A stretch of DNA of 64,000 bases from Shewanella hafniensis. GTDB lineage: Bacteria; Pseudomonadota; Gammaproteobacteria; Enterobacterales; Shewanellaceae. A program made the translations under genes and the position numbers. Below, piece by piece: positions 8,802 through 17,836 of this stretch; position 1 is the stretch's first letter, and each line of letters opens with the position of its first letter. The stretch covers positions 18,470 through 82,469 of the forward strand of contig NZ_BPFD01000010.1 of assembly GCF_019655335.1 (NCBI RefSeq), given 5' to 3'. The notes beneath the pieces were generated by a model. The model was not told where the DNA came from. It saw only the letters and a program-made list of their open reading frames with translations, and did not search any database.

Positions 8802-10841
8802 CTATGCCGCAATGCCCGAATATCTTAACAGGGCATCAATATTCGGCTCGCGTCCCATAAACTGTTTAAACAAGTCCATCGGCTCGGCTGAACCACCCAT
8901 TTCAAGGATATTGTGCAGGAAGCGACGACCCGTTTCAGGGTTAAAAATACCTTCCTCTTCGAAGCGGGAAAACGCATCCGCCGACAGCACTTCAGCCCAT
9001 TTATAGCTGTAATAACCTGCGGCATAACCGCCCGCAAAAATGTGGGCAAAACCATGTTGGAAACGGTTAAAGTCTGGCGGCGTTAATACGGCCACCTGAC
9101 GACGCACTTCGTCTAAGGTTTCTTGAATACGCGCGCCTTTTGCTGGGTCGTATTCGTGGTGCATTCTAAAATCGAACAGCGAGAACTCGAGTTGACGCAA
9201 CATCATCATCCCAGATTGGAAGTTTTTCGCCGCCAGCATCTTATCTAACAAGGCTTTAGGTAATGGCTCGCCCGTTTCGAAGTGGCCAGAAATTTCGGCT
9301 AATGCCTCTTCCTGCCAGCACCAGTTTTCCATAAATTGGCTTGGTAACTCGACCGCATCCCAAGGCACACCATTGATACCTGACACGCCTGCAACATCGA
9401 TTTTGGTCAGCATGTGGTGGATACCATGGCCAAATTCGTGGAACAGGGTTGTCACTTCATCATGGGTAAACAGCGCAGGTTTGCCATCGACCGGACCATT
9501 AAAGTTACAGGTCAAATAGGCCACTGGCTTTTGTAATCCATTGGCGGTTTGACGGCGCACGCGGCAGTCATCCATCCAAGCGCCACCACGTTTACCTGTG
9601 CGGGCATATAAATCGAGGTAGAAACTACCTCTGTGTTCGCCGGTTTCGTCATGAATATCGAAGAAACGCACGTCCTTATGCCAACGGTCAAAGTCTTTTT
9701 GCTCGACAATCTTAAGGCCGAATAAACGCGATACTGTGTAGAACAAACCCGAGAGCACTTTATCTTCGGGGAAGTATGGACGCAGGATTTCCTGTGAAAT
9801 CTCATACTTATGCTGCTGCAACTTCTCAGCATAGAAACTTAAGTCCCAAGAGGCCATTTCAGTCACGCCATATTCGGCCTCAGCAAACGCTCTCAGCTCA
9901 GCCAGTTCTGCCTTAGCTTGATCCTTTGAGCGCAGCGCTAATTCATTTAAAAATGCCATCACCTGCGCCGGCGTTTCAGCCATTTTCGTCGCTAGGGATT
10001 TGTCAGCAAAACTGTCAAAACCGAGTAACAATGCGAGTTCGTGGCGCAAAGCAAGAATTTCGTCCATCAGCGGGCTGTTATCAAACTCTCCGGCATTGGG
10101 ACCTTGATCTGAAGCGCGAGTGACAAACGCACGGTAGCATTCTTCCCTAAGACTGCGGTTTTCGCTGTAGGTCATGACGGGTAGATAAGAGGGGAAATCT
10201 AAGGTAAATAACCAACCTTCTAGCTCACGCGACTGCGCCATCGCTTTAGCGGCGGCTTTGGCAGACTCGGGCAAACCAGCAAGCTCAGCTTCATCAGTGA
10301 TCAACTTAGTCCAAGCTTGCGTCGCATCCAGTAATTGATTCGAAAAACCACTGGTGAGTTCAGAAAGACGTTTTACAATCTCGCCATAACGCACTTTTTG
10401 CGCGTCATCTAAACCAATACCCGATAGTTCAAAGTCGCGCAGGCTGTGCTCTATCACCCTCTGCTGGGCTTGGCTCAAGTGTGCAAATTCATTGGATGCT
10501 CGCAGCGCTTTATAGGCTTGATACAAACCTTGGTGTTGGCCAACGTAAGTACCGTATTCCGATAAAAGAGGTAAACAAGCATCATGGGCGGCACGCCACT
10601 CATCTGTGCTGGTCACTGAATTCATATGGGAAACCGGCGACCAAATTTGGCTTAGTTCATCGTCAACCTGTTCTAATGGCGCGACCAAATTGTCCCAAGT
10701 GTAAGGACCTTGATTCTGCAGCACTTCATCAATCTTAGTGCGGCACTGAGCAATGGCATGCTCAACGGCGACTTGAATATGTTCCGGTTTAATCTGTGAA
10801 AAAAGCGGTAATTTTGCGCCGCTAAGCAAAGGGTTGCTCAT
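8802..10841 (-). CDS. prlC: Oligopeptidase A (zinc metallopeptidase family M3)
   Basis: A 679-residue cytosolic endopeptidase that degrades short peptides such as cleaved signal peptides. The zinc site is HEFGHGIHH: the HExxH motif covers residues 468-472, with a downstream glutamate in the region PSQFMENWCWQEE. The N-terminal half is the long helical M3 channel domain. The length agrees with E. coli PrlC (680). The start follows a strong GAGGAG site. Upstream is a 320-bp region with a palindromic repeat; downstream is a terminator. There is no partner gene (in enteric bacteria yhiQ usually follows), so the gene appears monocistronic. Confidence 0.95.
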   Translation of the reverse strand: MSNPLLSGAKLPLFSQIKPEHIQVAVEHAIAQCRTKIDEVLQNQGPYTWDNLVAPLEQVDDELSQIWSPVSHMNSVTSTDEWRAAHDACLPLLSEYGTYVGQHQGLYQAYKALRASNEFAHLSQAQQRVIEHSLRDFELSGIGLDDAQKVRYGEIVKRLSELTSGFSNQLLDATQAWTKLITDEAELAGLPESAKAAAKAMAQSRELEGWLFTLDFPSYLPVMTYSENRSLREECYRAFVTRASDQGPNAGEFDNSPLMDEILALRHELALLLGFDSFADKSLATKMAETPAQVMAFLNELALRSKDQAKAELAELRAFAEAEYGVTEMASWDLSFYAEKLQQHKYEISQEILRPYFPEDKVLSGLFYTVSRLFGLKIVEQKDFDRWHKDVRFFDIHDETGEHRGSFYLDLYARTGKRGGAWMDDCRVRRQTANGLQKPVAYLTCNFNGPVDGKPALFTHDEVTTLFHEFGHGIHHMLTKIDVAGVSGINGVPWDAVELPSQFMENWCWQEEALAEISGHFETGEPLPKALLDKMLAAKNFQSGMMMLRQLEFSLFDFRMHHEYDPAKGARIQETLDEVRRQVAVLTPPDFNRFQHGFAHIFAGGYAAGYYSYKWAEVLSADAFSRFEEEGIFNPETGRRFLHNILEMGGSAEPMDLFKQFMGREPNIDALLRYSGIAA

Positions 10842-10865
10842 TCTAACTCCTCAATAATCTGTATA

Positions 10866-10926
10866 GGGTGTACGCCCGAGCCACTTCAAGATGCGAGATG
10901 CAGGATCTTGAGGTTATTTGAGTATA
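10866..10926. repeat. Imperfect palindromic REP-like element upstream of prlC
   Basis: TCAAGAT (10886-10892) pairs with ATCTTGA (10905-10911). The flanks (GCCCGAGCCACT on the left and GGTTATTTGAGTATA on the right) continue the symmetry imperfectly. Short elements of the type CTTCAAGATGC...CATCTTGAGG are, from memory, repeated between genes in Shewanella and Vibrio genomes. It sits in the 324-bp gap between prlC and the next plus-strand gene; otherwise I see only AT-rich DNA with the two divergent promoters presumably in it. Confidence 0.55.
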
Positions 10927-11165
10927 AATAAGGGCTAATGTGCTATTTATCAAGGCAAGAAAACCGATTGTTCCCTTCGAATATCGCTATCTAGCTCGAT
11001 TTCCTCTAAAAAAAAGTGAACTGGTTCGCATTTAAGATTTACACTTAATTTACTTAAGTATTGTTGTTGGCTCGATCGCAAATCGAATCAATTCGCATTA
11101 ATGTTTAAGTGCGTTCAAGGTACTATTCGCGTAACTCACGCACTGCTACCTAAATCAGCAAAAAT

Positions 11166-11948
11166 ATGGCAACACATTCTGTTAAATTCATGGCTGGTAT
11201 CCTCTGCGCTCTCGGTATCAATGGTATTAGTGGCAGTGCACTCGCTAATGAAAGTATCGAAAGCATTTCAAACACAGTATTACCCAGTCAATCTAGTGAA
11301 GCCTTAGCTGTGACACTAGATTTAGGGTGGGACAGTCAATACATCTCACAGGGTCGCAATAACTTGCAAGATGGCGGTATCTATTGGCTGAATACAGCAG
11401 TGCAATTCGGTAACCTTACTACCTACGCCTTAGTCGGCCGTGGTGATAGCCAAGCCTATACAGAGTGGAATATCGGCCTCGAATATGGGTTCAATATCGC
11501 CGAGAACCTAGAAGCAAATCTGGGATATCAGCGCATTGAAGGCTACAGCATTAGCCGTTGCCAAGATAACGAGCTATTTGCCGAACTCGCTTACACCGCA
11601 GAAGCTTGGCTAATACCATCGATGAGTTACGTCTATTCAACCGAAGCTGCGGGTTACTTTGTTGAAGTGAGTTTGCACAGTTATTGGAATGTCACAGAGC
11701 AACTCAGCCTCACACCATACATCACTCAAGGCTTTGATTTTAAATACCGAACAGAAGAACATGATGGTCGCAATAACCTACAGTTTGGCCTAGAAGCCAA
11801 TTATCAGTTGTCATCCTACATGAATGTTAGCGGCCACATTAGCCACAGCATTGCCCAAGGTGATATTGAGCAAGAAGCGACGGCAAATGGCGATATAAGC
11901 TCGCAAGATGAGACCTATGCCGGTATCCACTTTGCGATGACGTTTTAA
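11166..11948 (+). CDS. Outer-membrane beta-barrel protein, porin-like, unknown function
   Basis: A 260-residue exported protein. The signal peptide runs to SGSALA (cleavage before NESI, about residue 28). The mature part is a series of amphipathic strands and ends in the outer-membrane signature (YAGIHFAMTF). Its first strands (TLDLGWDSQYISQGRNNLQD) have the layout of the TorF/Gcw_chp protein at 5651-6388, so it may be a divergent relative. Two cysteines are present in the mature chain only as a single SRCQD site. No strong ribosome site precedes the ATG (AGCAAAAAT). A 67-codon overlapping frame at 11101-11307 is a shadow. It appears to be a single-gene unit. Confidence 0.62.
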   Translation: MATHSVKFMAGILCALGINGISGSALANESIESISNTVLPSQSSEALAVTLDLGWDSQYISQGRNNLQDGGIYWLNTAVQFGNLTTYALVGRGDSQAYTEWNIGLEYGFNIAENLEANLGYQRIEGYSISRCQDNELFAELAYTAEAWLIPSMSYVYSTEAAGYFVEVSLHSYWNVTEQLSLTPYITQGFDFKYRTEEHDGRNNLQFGLEANYQLSSYMNVSGHISHSIAQGDIEQEATANGDISSQDETYAGIHFAMTF

Positions 11949-12087
11949 CACCTTATTTCTCGCGCCGTAATGCAACCCTGCTCAATCAATTTATCCGCTA
12001 CATTTGGCAAAATAACGCTCGCTAACTACACTCAAAATGTCGACGGAACGACTCACCATTCATATCGATTTTGCCGAGGAACAAGGA

Positions 12088-12639
12088 ATGTTAGCCCAGT
12101 ACTGCTACCTTATTCGCACCACAGTTATTGCCTTGCTTCTGCTTTTTACCCCAATAATGAGCTCGGCTGACACACGGCAACGGCTTGAGCCTGAACCGAG
12201 TCTAGAATCCTTATCCCAATCGACACAAACCGCGCCTTTGCCCCTAGGTACCTTGCTCGATAGTGAGGGCAAGCCGATTACAGTGCCTAACCAAGTGCAA
12301 AGCAGTTTCGAGTATGCAGCTCCCACTCTCACGCCGACTGAGCCACCCAAAGCCACTAAATCAACGAAAGACACGCAATCGACCAAAGCCACTAAGAGTA
12401 AAAAACTCACCCGCAAGCAACAACTTGCCAGCCGTGAACACGTAGCCAATGACCCCAACTGCCGCTGGCTCGATAAACGTATGGATCAGTTAGAAGCACA
12501 ACTCGGCGGCAAACAAGATAATGCTGCAGCCCATCAAGCCGACGAACTCAGCGCCCGCCAAAAGGAATGGCAATGTTTGAAATGTGGTGCAGAAGGCCCT
12601 GCTCAAAACGATCACTCCAAGTGCCAATATCGCCGCTAG
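12088..12639 (+). CDS. Exported protein with C-terminal Cys cluster, unknown function
   Basis: A 183-residue protein. The ATG follows GAGGAACAAGG and opens a signal peptide (MLAQYCYLIRTTVIALLLLF, then TPIMSSA before DTRQ). A Pro/Thr/Lys-rich linker at about 60-125 contains three degenerate KATKSTKDT-like repeats. The C-terminal 60 residues form the conserved-looking part: DPNCRWLDKRMDQLEAQLGG, a short coiled coil, then WQCLKCGAEGPAQNDHSKCQ, which has a Cys-x2-Cys and a third Cys, like a small metal or disulfide site in the periplasm. The longer frame from 12037 would lack a usable signal. I do not recognise a named family. Confidence 0.6.
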   Translation: MLAQYCYLIRTTVIALLLLFTPIMSSADTRQRLEPEPSLESLSQSTQTAPLPLGTLLDSEGKPITVPNQVQSSFEYAAPTLTPTEPPKATKSTKDTQSTKATKSKKLTRKQQLASREHVANDPNCRWLDKRMDQLEAQLGGKQDNAAAHQADELSARQKEWQCLKCGAEGPAQNDHSKCQYRR

Positions 12640-12807
12640 ATAACCACGCGATGCTCAGTTAGGCTCAGTGTAAAGCTCGGGATCTTTTTCAGTCAAAGTA
12701 CGGTCTTATACGTTAGTCATGCAATGGGCTGGTCTGTTATCGCAAACACCCCTACAATGACCTTCTGCTGTAAAGCATCTCATCCTTGAAGTAAGACGGA
12801 GAAACTC

Positions 12808-14163
12808 ATGGCTCAACATTTTGACTATATCTGCCTAGGCGCAGGCAGCGGCGGTATCGCCTCAGCAAACCGAGCGGCAATGCGTGGTGCTAAGGTTCTA
12901 CTCATCGAAGCCAAACACGTAGGTGGCACCTGTGTAAACGTAGGTTGTGTGCCGAAAAAAGTCATGTGGTATGGCGCCCATGTTGCCGAAGCGATGAACC
13001 TTTACGCCAAAGATTATGGTTTCGACGTCACTGTTAATAAATTCGATTGGAATACCTTGGTCGAAAACCGCGAAGCCTACATTGGCCGCATTCACGATGC
13101 CTATGGCCGTGGTTTTGCCAATAACAAAGTAACGCTGTTAAATGGCTATGGCCGTTTTGTCGATGGCAACACCATCGAAGTGGACGGCGAACATTACACC
13201 GCCGATCACATCCTTATCGCCACTGGCGGCGCACCGACTATTCCGAACATTCCTGGCGCGCAATACGGTATCGACTCCGATGGTTTCTTCGCACTACGCG
13301 AGCAACCAAAGCGCGTAGCCGTTGTAGGTGCGGGCTATATCGCCGTTGAAGTCGCTGGCGTGTTACATGCTCTAGGCAGTGAAACTCACTTATTAGTGCG
13401 TAAACATGCACCGCTGCGTAACTTTGACCCCATCTTAGTTGATGCACTCGTCGATGCCATGGCAACCGAAGGCCCAACATTGCACACCCATAGCGTGCCA
13501 AAAGCCGTGGTCAAAAATGCCGATGACAGCCTGACATTGAGTTTAGAAAACGGTGAAAGCATCACAGTCGATTGCCTGATTTGGGCGATTGGCCGTTCTC
13601 CTGCAACGGGCAATATCGGCTTAGAAAACACCGAAGTGCAATTAGATAACAAGGGCTATGTCATCACTGACGAACAGCAAAATACCACTCACAAAGGGAT
13701 TTACTGTGTCGGCGACATTATGGCGGGCGGCGTAGAGCTCACTCCTGTTGCGGTTAAAGCGGGCCGTTTGTTATCCGAGCGTTTATTTAACGGTATGACA
13801 GATGCCAAAATGGATTACAACCTGATCCCAACCGTTGTATTCAGCCATCCACCAATCGGCACTATGGGCTTGACCGAACCAGAAGCCCGTACTCAATACG
13901 GCGACGATAACGTCAAAGTATATACCTCGACGTTTACCTCAATGTATACCGCCGTCACGGCCCATCGCCAAGCCTGTAAGATGAAGTTAGTCTGCGCAGG
14001 CAAGGACGAAAAAGTCGTCGGTATTCATGGTATTGGTTTTGGTATGGACGAAATCCTTCAAGGTTTTGGCGTCGCCATGAAAATGGGTGCAACTAAGGCC
14101 GATTTCGATGCGGTTGTTGCTATCCACCCAACGGGCGCGGAAGAATTCGTTACCATGAGGTAG
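12808..14163 (+). CDS. gor: Glutathione-disulfide reductase
   Basis: A 451-residue FAD- and NADPH-dependent cytosolic enzyme that regenerates reduced glutathione. FAD is bound by [14 protein letters not shown] (11-24). The redox disulfide is in [13 protein letters not shown] (Cys42 and Cys47). The NADPH fold begins at [15 protein letters not shown], with the downstream LVRKHAPLR supplying arginines for the 2'-phosphate. The C-terminal dimer domain ends in the catalytic pair of HPTGAEEF (His440, Glu445). All match E. coli Gor in spacing and length. It is a single gene ended by the hairpin at 14195-14216. Confidence 0.96.
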   Translation: MAQHFDYICLGAGSGGIASANRAAMRGAKVLLIEAKHVGGTCVNVGCVPKKVMWYGAHVAEAMNLYAKDYGFDVTVNKFDWNTLVENREAYIGRIHDAYGRGFANNKVTLLNGYGRFVDGNTIEVDGEHYTADHILIATGGAPTIPNIPGAQYGIDSDGFFALREQPKRVAVVGAGYIAVEVAGVLHALGSETHLLVRKHAPLRNFDPILVDALVDAMATEGPTLHTHSVPKAVVKNADDSLTLSLENGESITVDCLIWAIGRSPATGNIGLENTEVQLDNKGYVITDEQQNTTHKGIYCVGDIMAGGVELTPVAVKAGRLLSERLFNGMTDAKMDYNLIPTVVFSHPPIGTMGLTEPEARTQYGDDNVKVYTSTFTSMYTAVTAHRQACKMKLVCAGKDEKVVGIHGIGFGMDEILQGFGVAMKMGATKADFDAVVAIHPTGAEEFVTMR

Positions 14164-14194
14164 AAGTGATTTTCGCTTTGATTTCATCATATTT

Positions 14195-14220
14195 AGGGCC
14201 AGCTAATGCTGGCCCTAATT
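14195..14220. terminator. Hairpin after gor, probable terminator
   Basis: AGGGCCAGC pairs perfectly with GCTGGCCCT around a TAAT loop, 32 bases past the gor stop. The tract that follows (AATTGATC) is a poor T run, so termination may be inefficient or Rho-assisted. Confidence 0.65.
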
Positions 14221-14332
14221 GATCACAGATAGCATAAAATCATTAACTCTCACGCGACTTTCCTATAATCTCGACTGAGTACTTTGCATTTTAAACACAT
14301 AGCGCGGTTATCGCTGCGCCACTGTAATCGGG

Positions 14333-14545
14333 ATGAATAGCGTAATGCTTAAAGAACTCGCGTTCGATGGTTTGTTATTTAGTCCATTAATTATCTTTAT
14401 CCCCTTAGCTTTTCTGCTTTCCTGTATCACTCGCTTGGTGCTCTATCAAACTGGGCTCTATCACAAGCTGTGGCGCGAAGCTTGGTTCGAAGTTGGGCTG
14501 TTTATCTGCTATCTGGCGTTGGTCATTTACTTGCTTGGGAGTTGA
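14333..14545 (+). CDS. aaeX: Small membrane protein of aromatic-acid efflux operon (DUF1656, AaeX-like)
   Basis: A 70-residue inner-membrane protein with two hydrophobic helices (about 13-35 and 50-68) and the family junction RLVLYQTGLYHKLWREAWFE between them. DUF1656 proteins precede an HlyD-type adaptor and an FUSC-type pump, exactly as here. E. coli AaeX (67 residues) is the best-known member; its precise role is unsettled. The start is uncertain: the ATG at 14345 (MLKELAF) is better placed relative to GGGA than the one at 14333. It is the first gene of a three-gene operon. Confidence 0.78.
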   Translation: MNSVMLKELAFDGLLFSPLIIFIPLAFLLSCITRLVLYQTGLYHKLWREAWFEVGLFICYLALVIYLLGS

Positions 14546-14551
14546 TTGTTC

Positions 14552-15415
14552 ATGGGAAAAATCTTTCGTATCAGCCTCACCCTCATTGTGGTCGCGGTTG
14601 CAGGTATCGCGGGACATTGGATATGGTCACACTACCTTTATTCTCCTTGGACTCGCGACGGCCGAGTTCGCGCCGAAATCATTACCATAGCGCCAGATGT
14701 GTCCGGTTGGGTGAATCAACTGAATGTAAAAGACAATCAAATCGTCAGTAAGGGTGATGTGTTGTTCACTGTGGACGATACCCGCTACAAGGCCACGATT
14801 GCCGAATTGAATGCCAAAGCGGAAAGCCAAAAATTGGCATGGGAACTGGCAAAACATAAGTACAAACGCCGTATCGGTTTGACCAATGACAACTTGGTCA
14901 GCAAAGAAACCTTCGACGAAGCTTTTATCAATACCGAACTGGCACGAACCAGTTATGAGCTCGCACAGGCGCAATTGAATACCGCCCAAATTGACTTAGC
15001 ACGAACGCAAATTCACGCTCCCGAAAATGGCACGCTGATCAATTTAAGTCTGCGCAATGGCAACTATGTCAGCAAAGGCAACTCGGTATTTTCGCTGGTC
15101 AAACAAGATTCTCTCTATATCACAGGCTATTTTGAAGAAACCAAAATCCCCTTGGTTCACATAGGTCAAAACGCCGATGTCAGCCTGATGAGTGGCGGCC
15201 ATGTCTTGCATGGCAAAGTGACCAGCATAGGTAAAGCAATCGCCAATACTAATGTCACTACTAATGGACAGTTATTGCCGCAAATCGGCCAAACCTTTAA
15301 TTGGGTGAGGTTGTCGCAGCGTATTCCGGTCGATATCCAGCTAGATAGCATTCCTAAGGACATAGAGCTGAGCGTCGGCATGACAGTTTCCATCCAGCTA
15401 CAAACTGACAAATAG
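14552..15415 (+). CDS. aaeA: HlyD-type periplasmic adaptor of aromatic-acid efflux system (AaeA-like)
   Basis: A 287-residue membrane fusion protein. It has one N-terminal anchor (residues 1-22), then the lipoyl/biotinyl halves (VSGWVNQLNVKDNQIVSKGD and HAPENGTLINLSLRNGNYVS) around a coiled-coil hairpin at about 75-145, and a beta-barrel. It should work with the FUSC pump downstream to export aromatic acids such as 4-hydroxybenzoate. The ATG at 14552 follows GGGAG. A TTG at 14546 would be too near. The gene starts 6 bp after the DUF1656 gene and ends 5 bp before the pump gene. Confidence 0.85.
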   Translation: MGKIFRISLTLIVVAVAGIAGHWIWSHYLYSPWTRDGRVRAEIITIAPDVSGWVNQLNVKDNQIVSKGDVLFTVDDTRYKATIAELNAKAESQKLAWELAKHKYKRRIGLTNDNLVSKETFDEAFINTELARTSYELAQAQLNTAQIDLARTQIHAPENGTLINLSLRNGNYVSKGNSVFSLVKQDSLYITGYFEETKIPLVHIGQNADVSLMSGGHVLHGKVTSIGKAIANTNVTTNGQLLPQIGQTFNWVRLSQRIPVDIQLDSIPKDIELSVGMTVSIQLQTDK

Positions 15416-15420
15416 TCATT

Positions 15421-17493
15421 ATGACGCTGTTACTGAAGAGTTTATTCTTTCCAGACCGACGAACCCTCATCTTCGCGATTAAAGGCGTGATCTCGATGGC
15501 GCTCGCCTTATATGTGGCCATGTTCTTAAATCTAGAACGGCCATATTGGGCGCTGGTGTCGGCGGTATTCCTGCAAATCCGCCCCGAAAGCGGGCTCGTG
15601 ATCGAAAAGGGCTTATGCCAAATCGGCGGCACCTTAGTCGGTGCGCTCGCAGGGATTGCCATACTCAACGGGTTTACGCCCTATCCCGAACTCGCCTTAG
15701 GATTACTCGCCTGCTGGATAGGGCTAAATTCTGGGTTATCGGCCATGGTGCGCCAGCAAAACTTTGTCTATGCGTTTGCTATGGCGGGCATGACCGCCTG
15801 CTTGATAGTGCTCATTGTGATGGCGAGCCCGAGCACGGCCGATAGCGCAAAAATATTCGATGTGGCGCAGTCGAGGATCAGCGAGATTGTTGTTGGGGCG
15901 ATATGCGCCGTCTTGGTCAGCTCGCTACTTTGGCCGACCAAGGTAAAACATAGTCTACAATTGCATGCTAAAAACACCATTAATCATACGCTTAACTATC
16001 TTGCATTAGAACTCGATTTACTAGGGGAACATGCGAGTCGCCATGAACATATCGACACGATTATGGAGTCAGTATCGGCGCTGAGTGACGATTCCAGCGC
16101 AGTGATTTATGAAGGCCCCGAAGGACGCGGGCAGAGCCATGCGGCGAACTTTCTCTGCAATAAGACTCTTTCGCTATTGGCGGCAATCCAAATATTTGGC
16201 CGGCTGCAACGTAATCATTCCCATCTTGTTAGCGAACCACTCGCGAAATCCTTAGCCAATATGCGCAGTAGTTTTACCTTGATGGCGCAATCCAGTGATG
16301 ACCAAGAATGCTACAAAATGGCACGCACCTTGAGGTATCAACTCCAGCAAAACCTGATGCAATACCGCGACCGCGCGCCGTTAGAGACGCGCTTACTCAA
16401 AGTCGCGATGGAATTAAGCGCCGATCTGATCATGGTGCTCAAGAGCTACAACGTGCTGACCAGTCATTCTGCGGTACAGCTCAACGCGCCGCCGATGGAG
16501 TTTCACCGAGACCCATTAATAGGCGTTACCACGGGCCTGCGCAGCATGGCGGTGTTTGTCATTGGGGCTTCACTGTGGATTGGCACAGGGTCGAGCGCGG
16601 TCCTCATGATGATCCTGCTGCCCGTGGTCTTTTCCATCATGATGGCGCGCCAGCCACTGCCGATGTTAACCACGATTTTGCGCCGCATTCTTGTCGGCAT
16701 CACTATCGCTGGGCCCCTCACAGTGTTTTACGCTTTACCTTTACTAGCACAGAGTAGCGGCGATTTTGAAATCCTAGTTTTAGTGCTCGCTGGGCCGTTT
16801 TTTATTGGCTTACTCGCCTTGGCGAATCGACCGACCTTGCCCTATGGGCTCGGCATTTGCGTGCCGTTTGCTGTGTTAGTGCAGCCCAGCAACACCATTT
16901 CATTTGCGATAGAAAACACCGTCAGCAATGCCTTAGCGATTTTTGTTGGCGTTACTGTGCTGTATTGGTTGTTTAAATTGATTACCGAACCTAGCCAGCG
17001 GTTGATGCAATATCGTCTGCTGCAATCCATCCAAAAAGATCTGGTGCATATCGCGCAGCATGATGATCCTGAGCCTTGGTTTAACGCCCGCATGGGCGAT
17101 CGACTGCTGCGGATCGCCAGTTATGAAAAAGGCTCGGGCAAGAGTTCGAGGGTATTTACCGATCTGGTGTTTACGGCACTTAATATAGGCCATGTGTCGA
17201 TTCGGATGCGGCGCATGTTGCAGGGCATTTCAGATACGCACTTAAACTTAGGCTTAGAAAATGCACTCAACCTCTGGCAACACAATTTAGGTCAGGCATT
17301 TATCGCCTGCGCCCACGGACAAGTCGCAGAAGAGTTTAAAATCAGCAGCGAAGCCTTATTACAAGCGCTGGCCCAATGTCCGTTACCCAACGAACAATTC
17401 ACTATGATTACTGGGATGTTTGAACGCATCACTTTAACCTTCGAACGTACTGCCCACAGTATCGCCGAGCAGAAAAACACCTCAGAAAAATAG
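15421..17493 (+). CDS. aaeB: FUSC-family inner membrane efflux pump (AaeB-like)
   Basis: A 690-residue fusaric acid resistance-type protein. Each half has a cluster of membrane helices (about 12-170 and 370-510) followed by a cytosolic helical region, the typical FUSC duplication; ALVSAVFLQIRPESG marks the first repeat. With the adaptor it forms the two-component AaeAB-type exporter, a relief valve for excess aromatic carboxylic acids. E. coli AaeB has 655 residues. The LysR regulator AaeR found in E. coli is absent from this neighbourhood. No clear terminator follows; 160 bp of AT-rich DNA leads to the proline operon. Confidence 0.85.
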   Translation: MTLLLKSLFFPDRRTLIFAIKGVISMALALYVAMFLNLERPYWALVSAVFLQIRPESGLVIEKGLCQIGGTLVGALAGIAILNGFTPYPELALGLLACWIGLNSGLSAMVRQQNFVYAFAMAGMTACLIVLIVMASPSTADSAKIFDVAQSRISEIVVGAICAVLVSSLLWPTKVKHSLQLHAKNTINHTLNYLALELDLLGEHASRHEHIDTIMESVSALSDDSSAVIYEGPEGRGQSHAANFLCNKTLSLLAAIQIFGRLQRNHSHLVSEPLAKSLANMRSSFTLMAQSSDDQECYKMARTLRYQLQQNLMQYRDRAPLETRLLKVAMELSADLIMVLKSYNVLTSHSAVQLNAPPMEFHRDPLIGVTTGLRSMAVFVIGASLWIGTGSSAVLMMILLPVVFSIMMARQPLPMLTTILRRILVGITIAGPLTVFYALPLLAQSSGDFEILVLVLAGPFFIGLLALANRPTLPYGLGICVPFAVLVQPSNTISFAIENTVSNALAIFVGVTVLYWLFKLITEPSQRLMQYRLLQSIQKDLVHIAQHDDPEPWFNARMGDRLLRIASYEKGSGKSSRVFTDLVFTALNIGHVSIRMRRMLQGISDTHLNLGLENALNLWQHNLGQAFIACAHGQVAEEFKISSEALLQALAQCPLPNEQFTMITGMFERITLTFERTAHSIAEQKNTSEK

Positions 17494-17594
17494 TCAGTTC
17501 TCAAACTATTTCCCACCCCAAAAGCCACTCTTTTACTGCCACCAAAACCATTTAAATCCAATAGAAGCTTGATATTTGGCCGATAAAATGCCTT

Positions 17595-17620
17595 AATATA
17601 GTTAGATCACTAACTATATT
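17595..17620. promoter_or_regulatory. Perfect 26-bp palindrome, candidate operator of the proline operon
   Basis: AATATAGTTAG and CTAACTATATT are exact inverted repeats around ATCA. No T tract follows on either side, so this is more likely a dimeric repressor site (TetR or GntR type) than a terminator. It is 36 bp upstream of the small peptide gene that opens the putP-proBA operon. No regulator gene is adjacent. Confidence 0.6.
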
Positions 17621-17656
17621 GGTGATATAAATTCAATTATCAACCAAGGAGAAATT

Positions 17657-17833
17657 ATGTCAACGGAGACCCCAGCAGAGGAAAATCTCATCTCGCAGGC
17701 AGCAAGTTTTACCCGATTACACGCCAAGGAAACAATGCAGTTTATGTGTTTATTTGCAATATTAAGCACCTATCTCTTTGTCATTTTGAAACCGAGTATT
17801 ATTCAAAATAACAAAGCGTTAGGAGATAAATAA
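17657..17833 (+). CDS. 58-residue membrane peptide upstream of putP
   Basis: A short gene with an excellent ribosome site (AAGGAGA, 4 bases before ATG). The product begins MSTETPAEENLISQAASFTR and has one hydrophobic helix at about 29-45 (MCLFAILSTYLFVIL), followed by KPSIIQNNKALGDK. The putP ribosome site (AGGAG, 17821-17825) lies inside its last codons and its stop is 3 bp before the putP start, so translation of the two is probably coupled. The good ribosome site, membrane helix and tight spacing argue that it is real. It could be an accessory subunit or stability factor for PutP; I know of no characterised homologue. Confidence 0.72.
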   Translation: MSTETPAEENLISQAASFTRLHAKETMQFMCLFAILSTYLFVILKPSIIQNNKALGDK

Positions 17834-17836
17834 TCC

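Noticed and set aside
17595..17620. Terminator of the Aae operon
   Set aside because: The palindrome is AT-rich, has no T tract and lies 100 bp past the aaeB stop, nearer the proline operon promoter.
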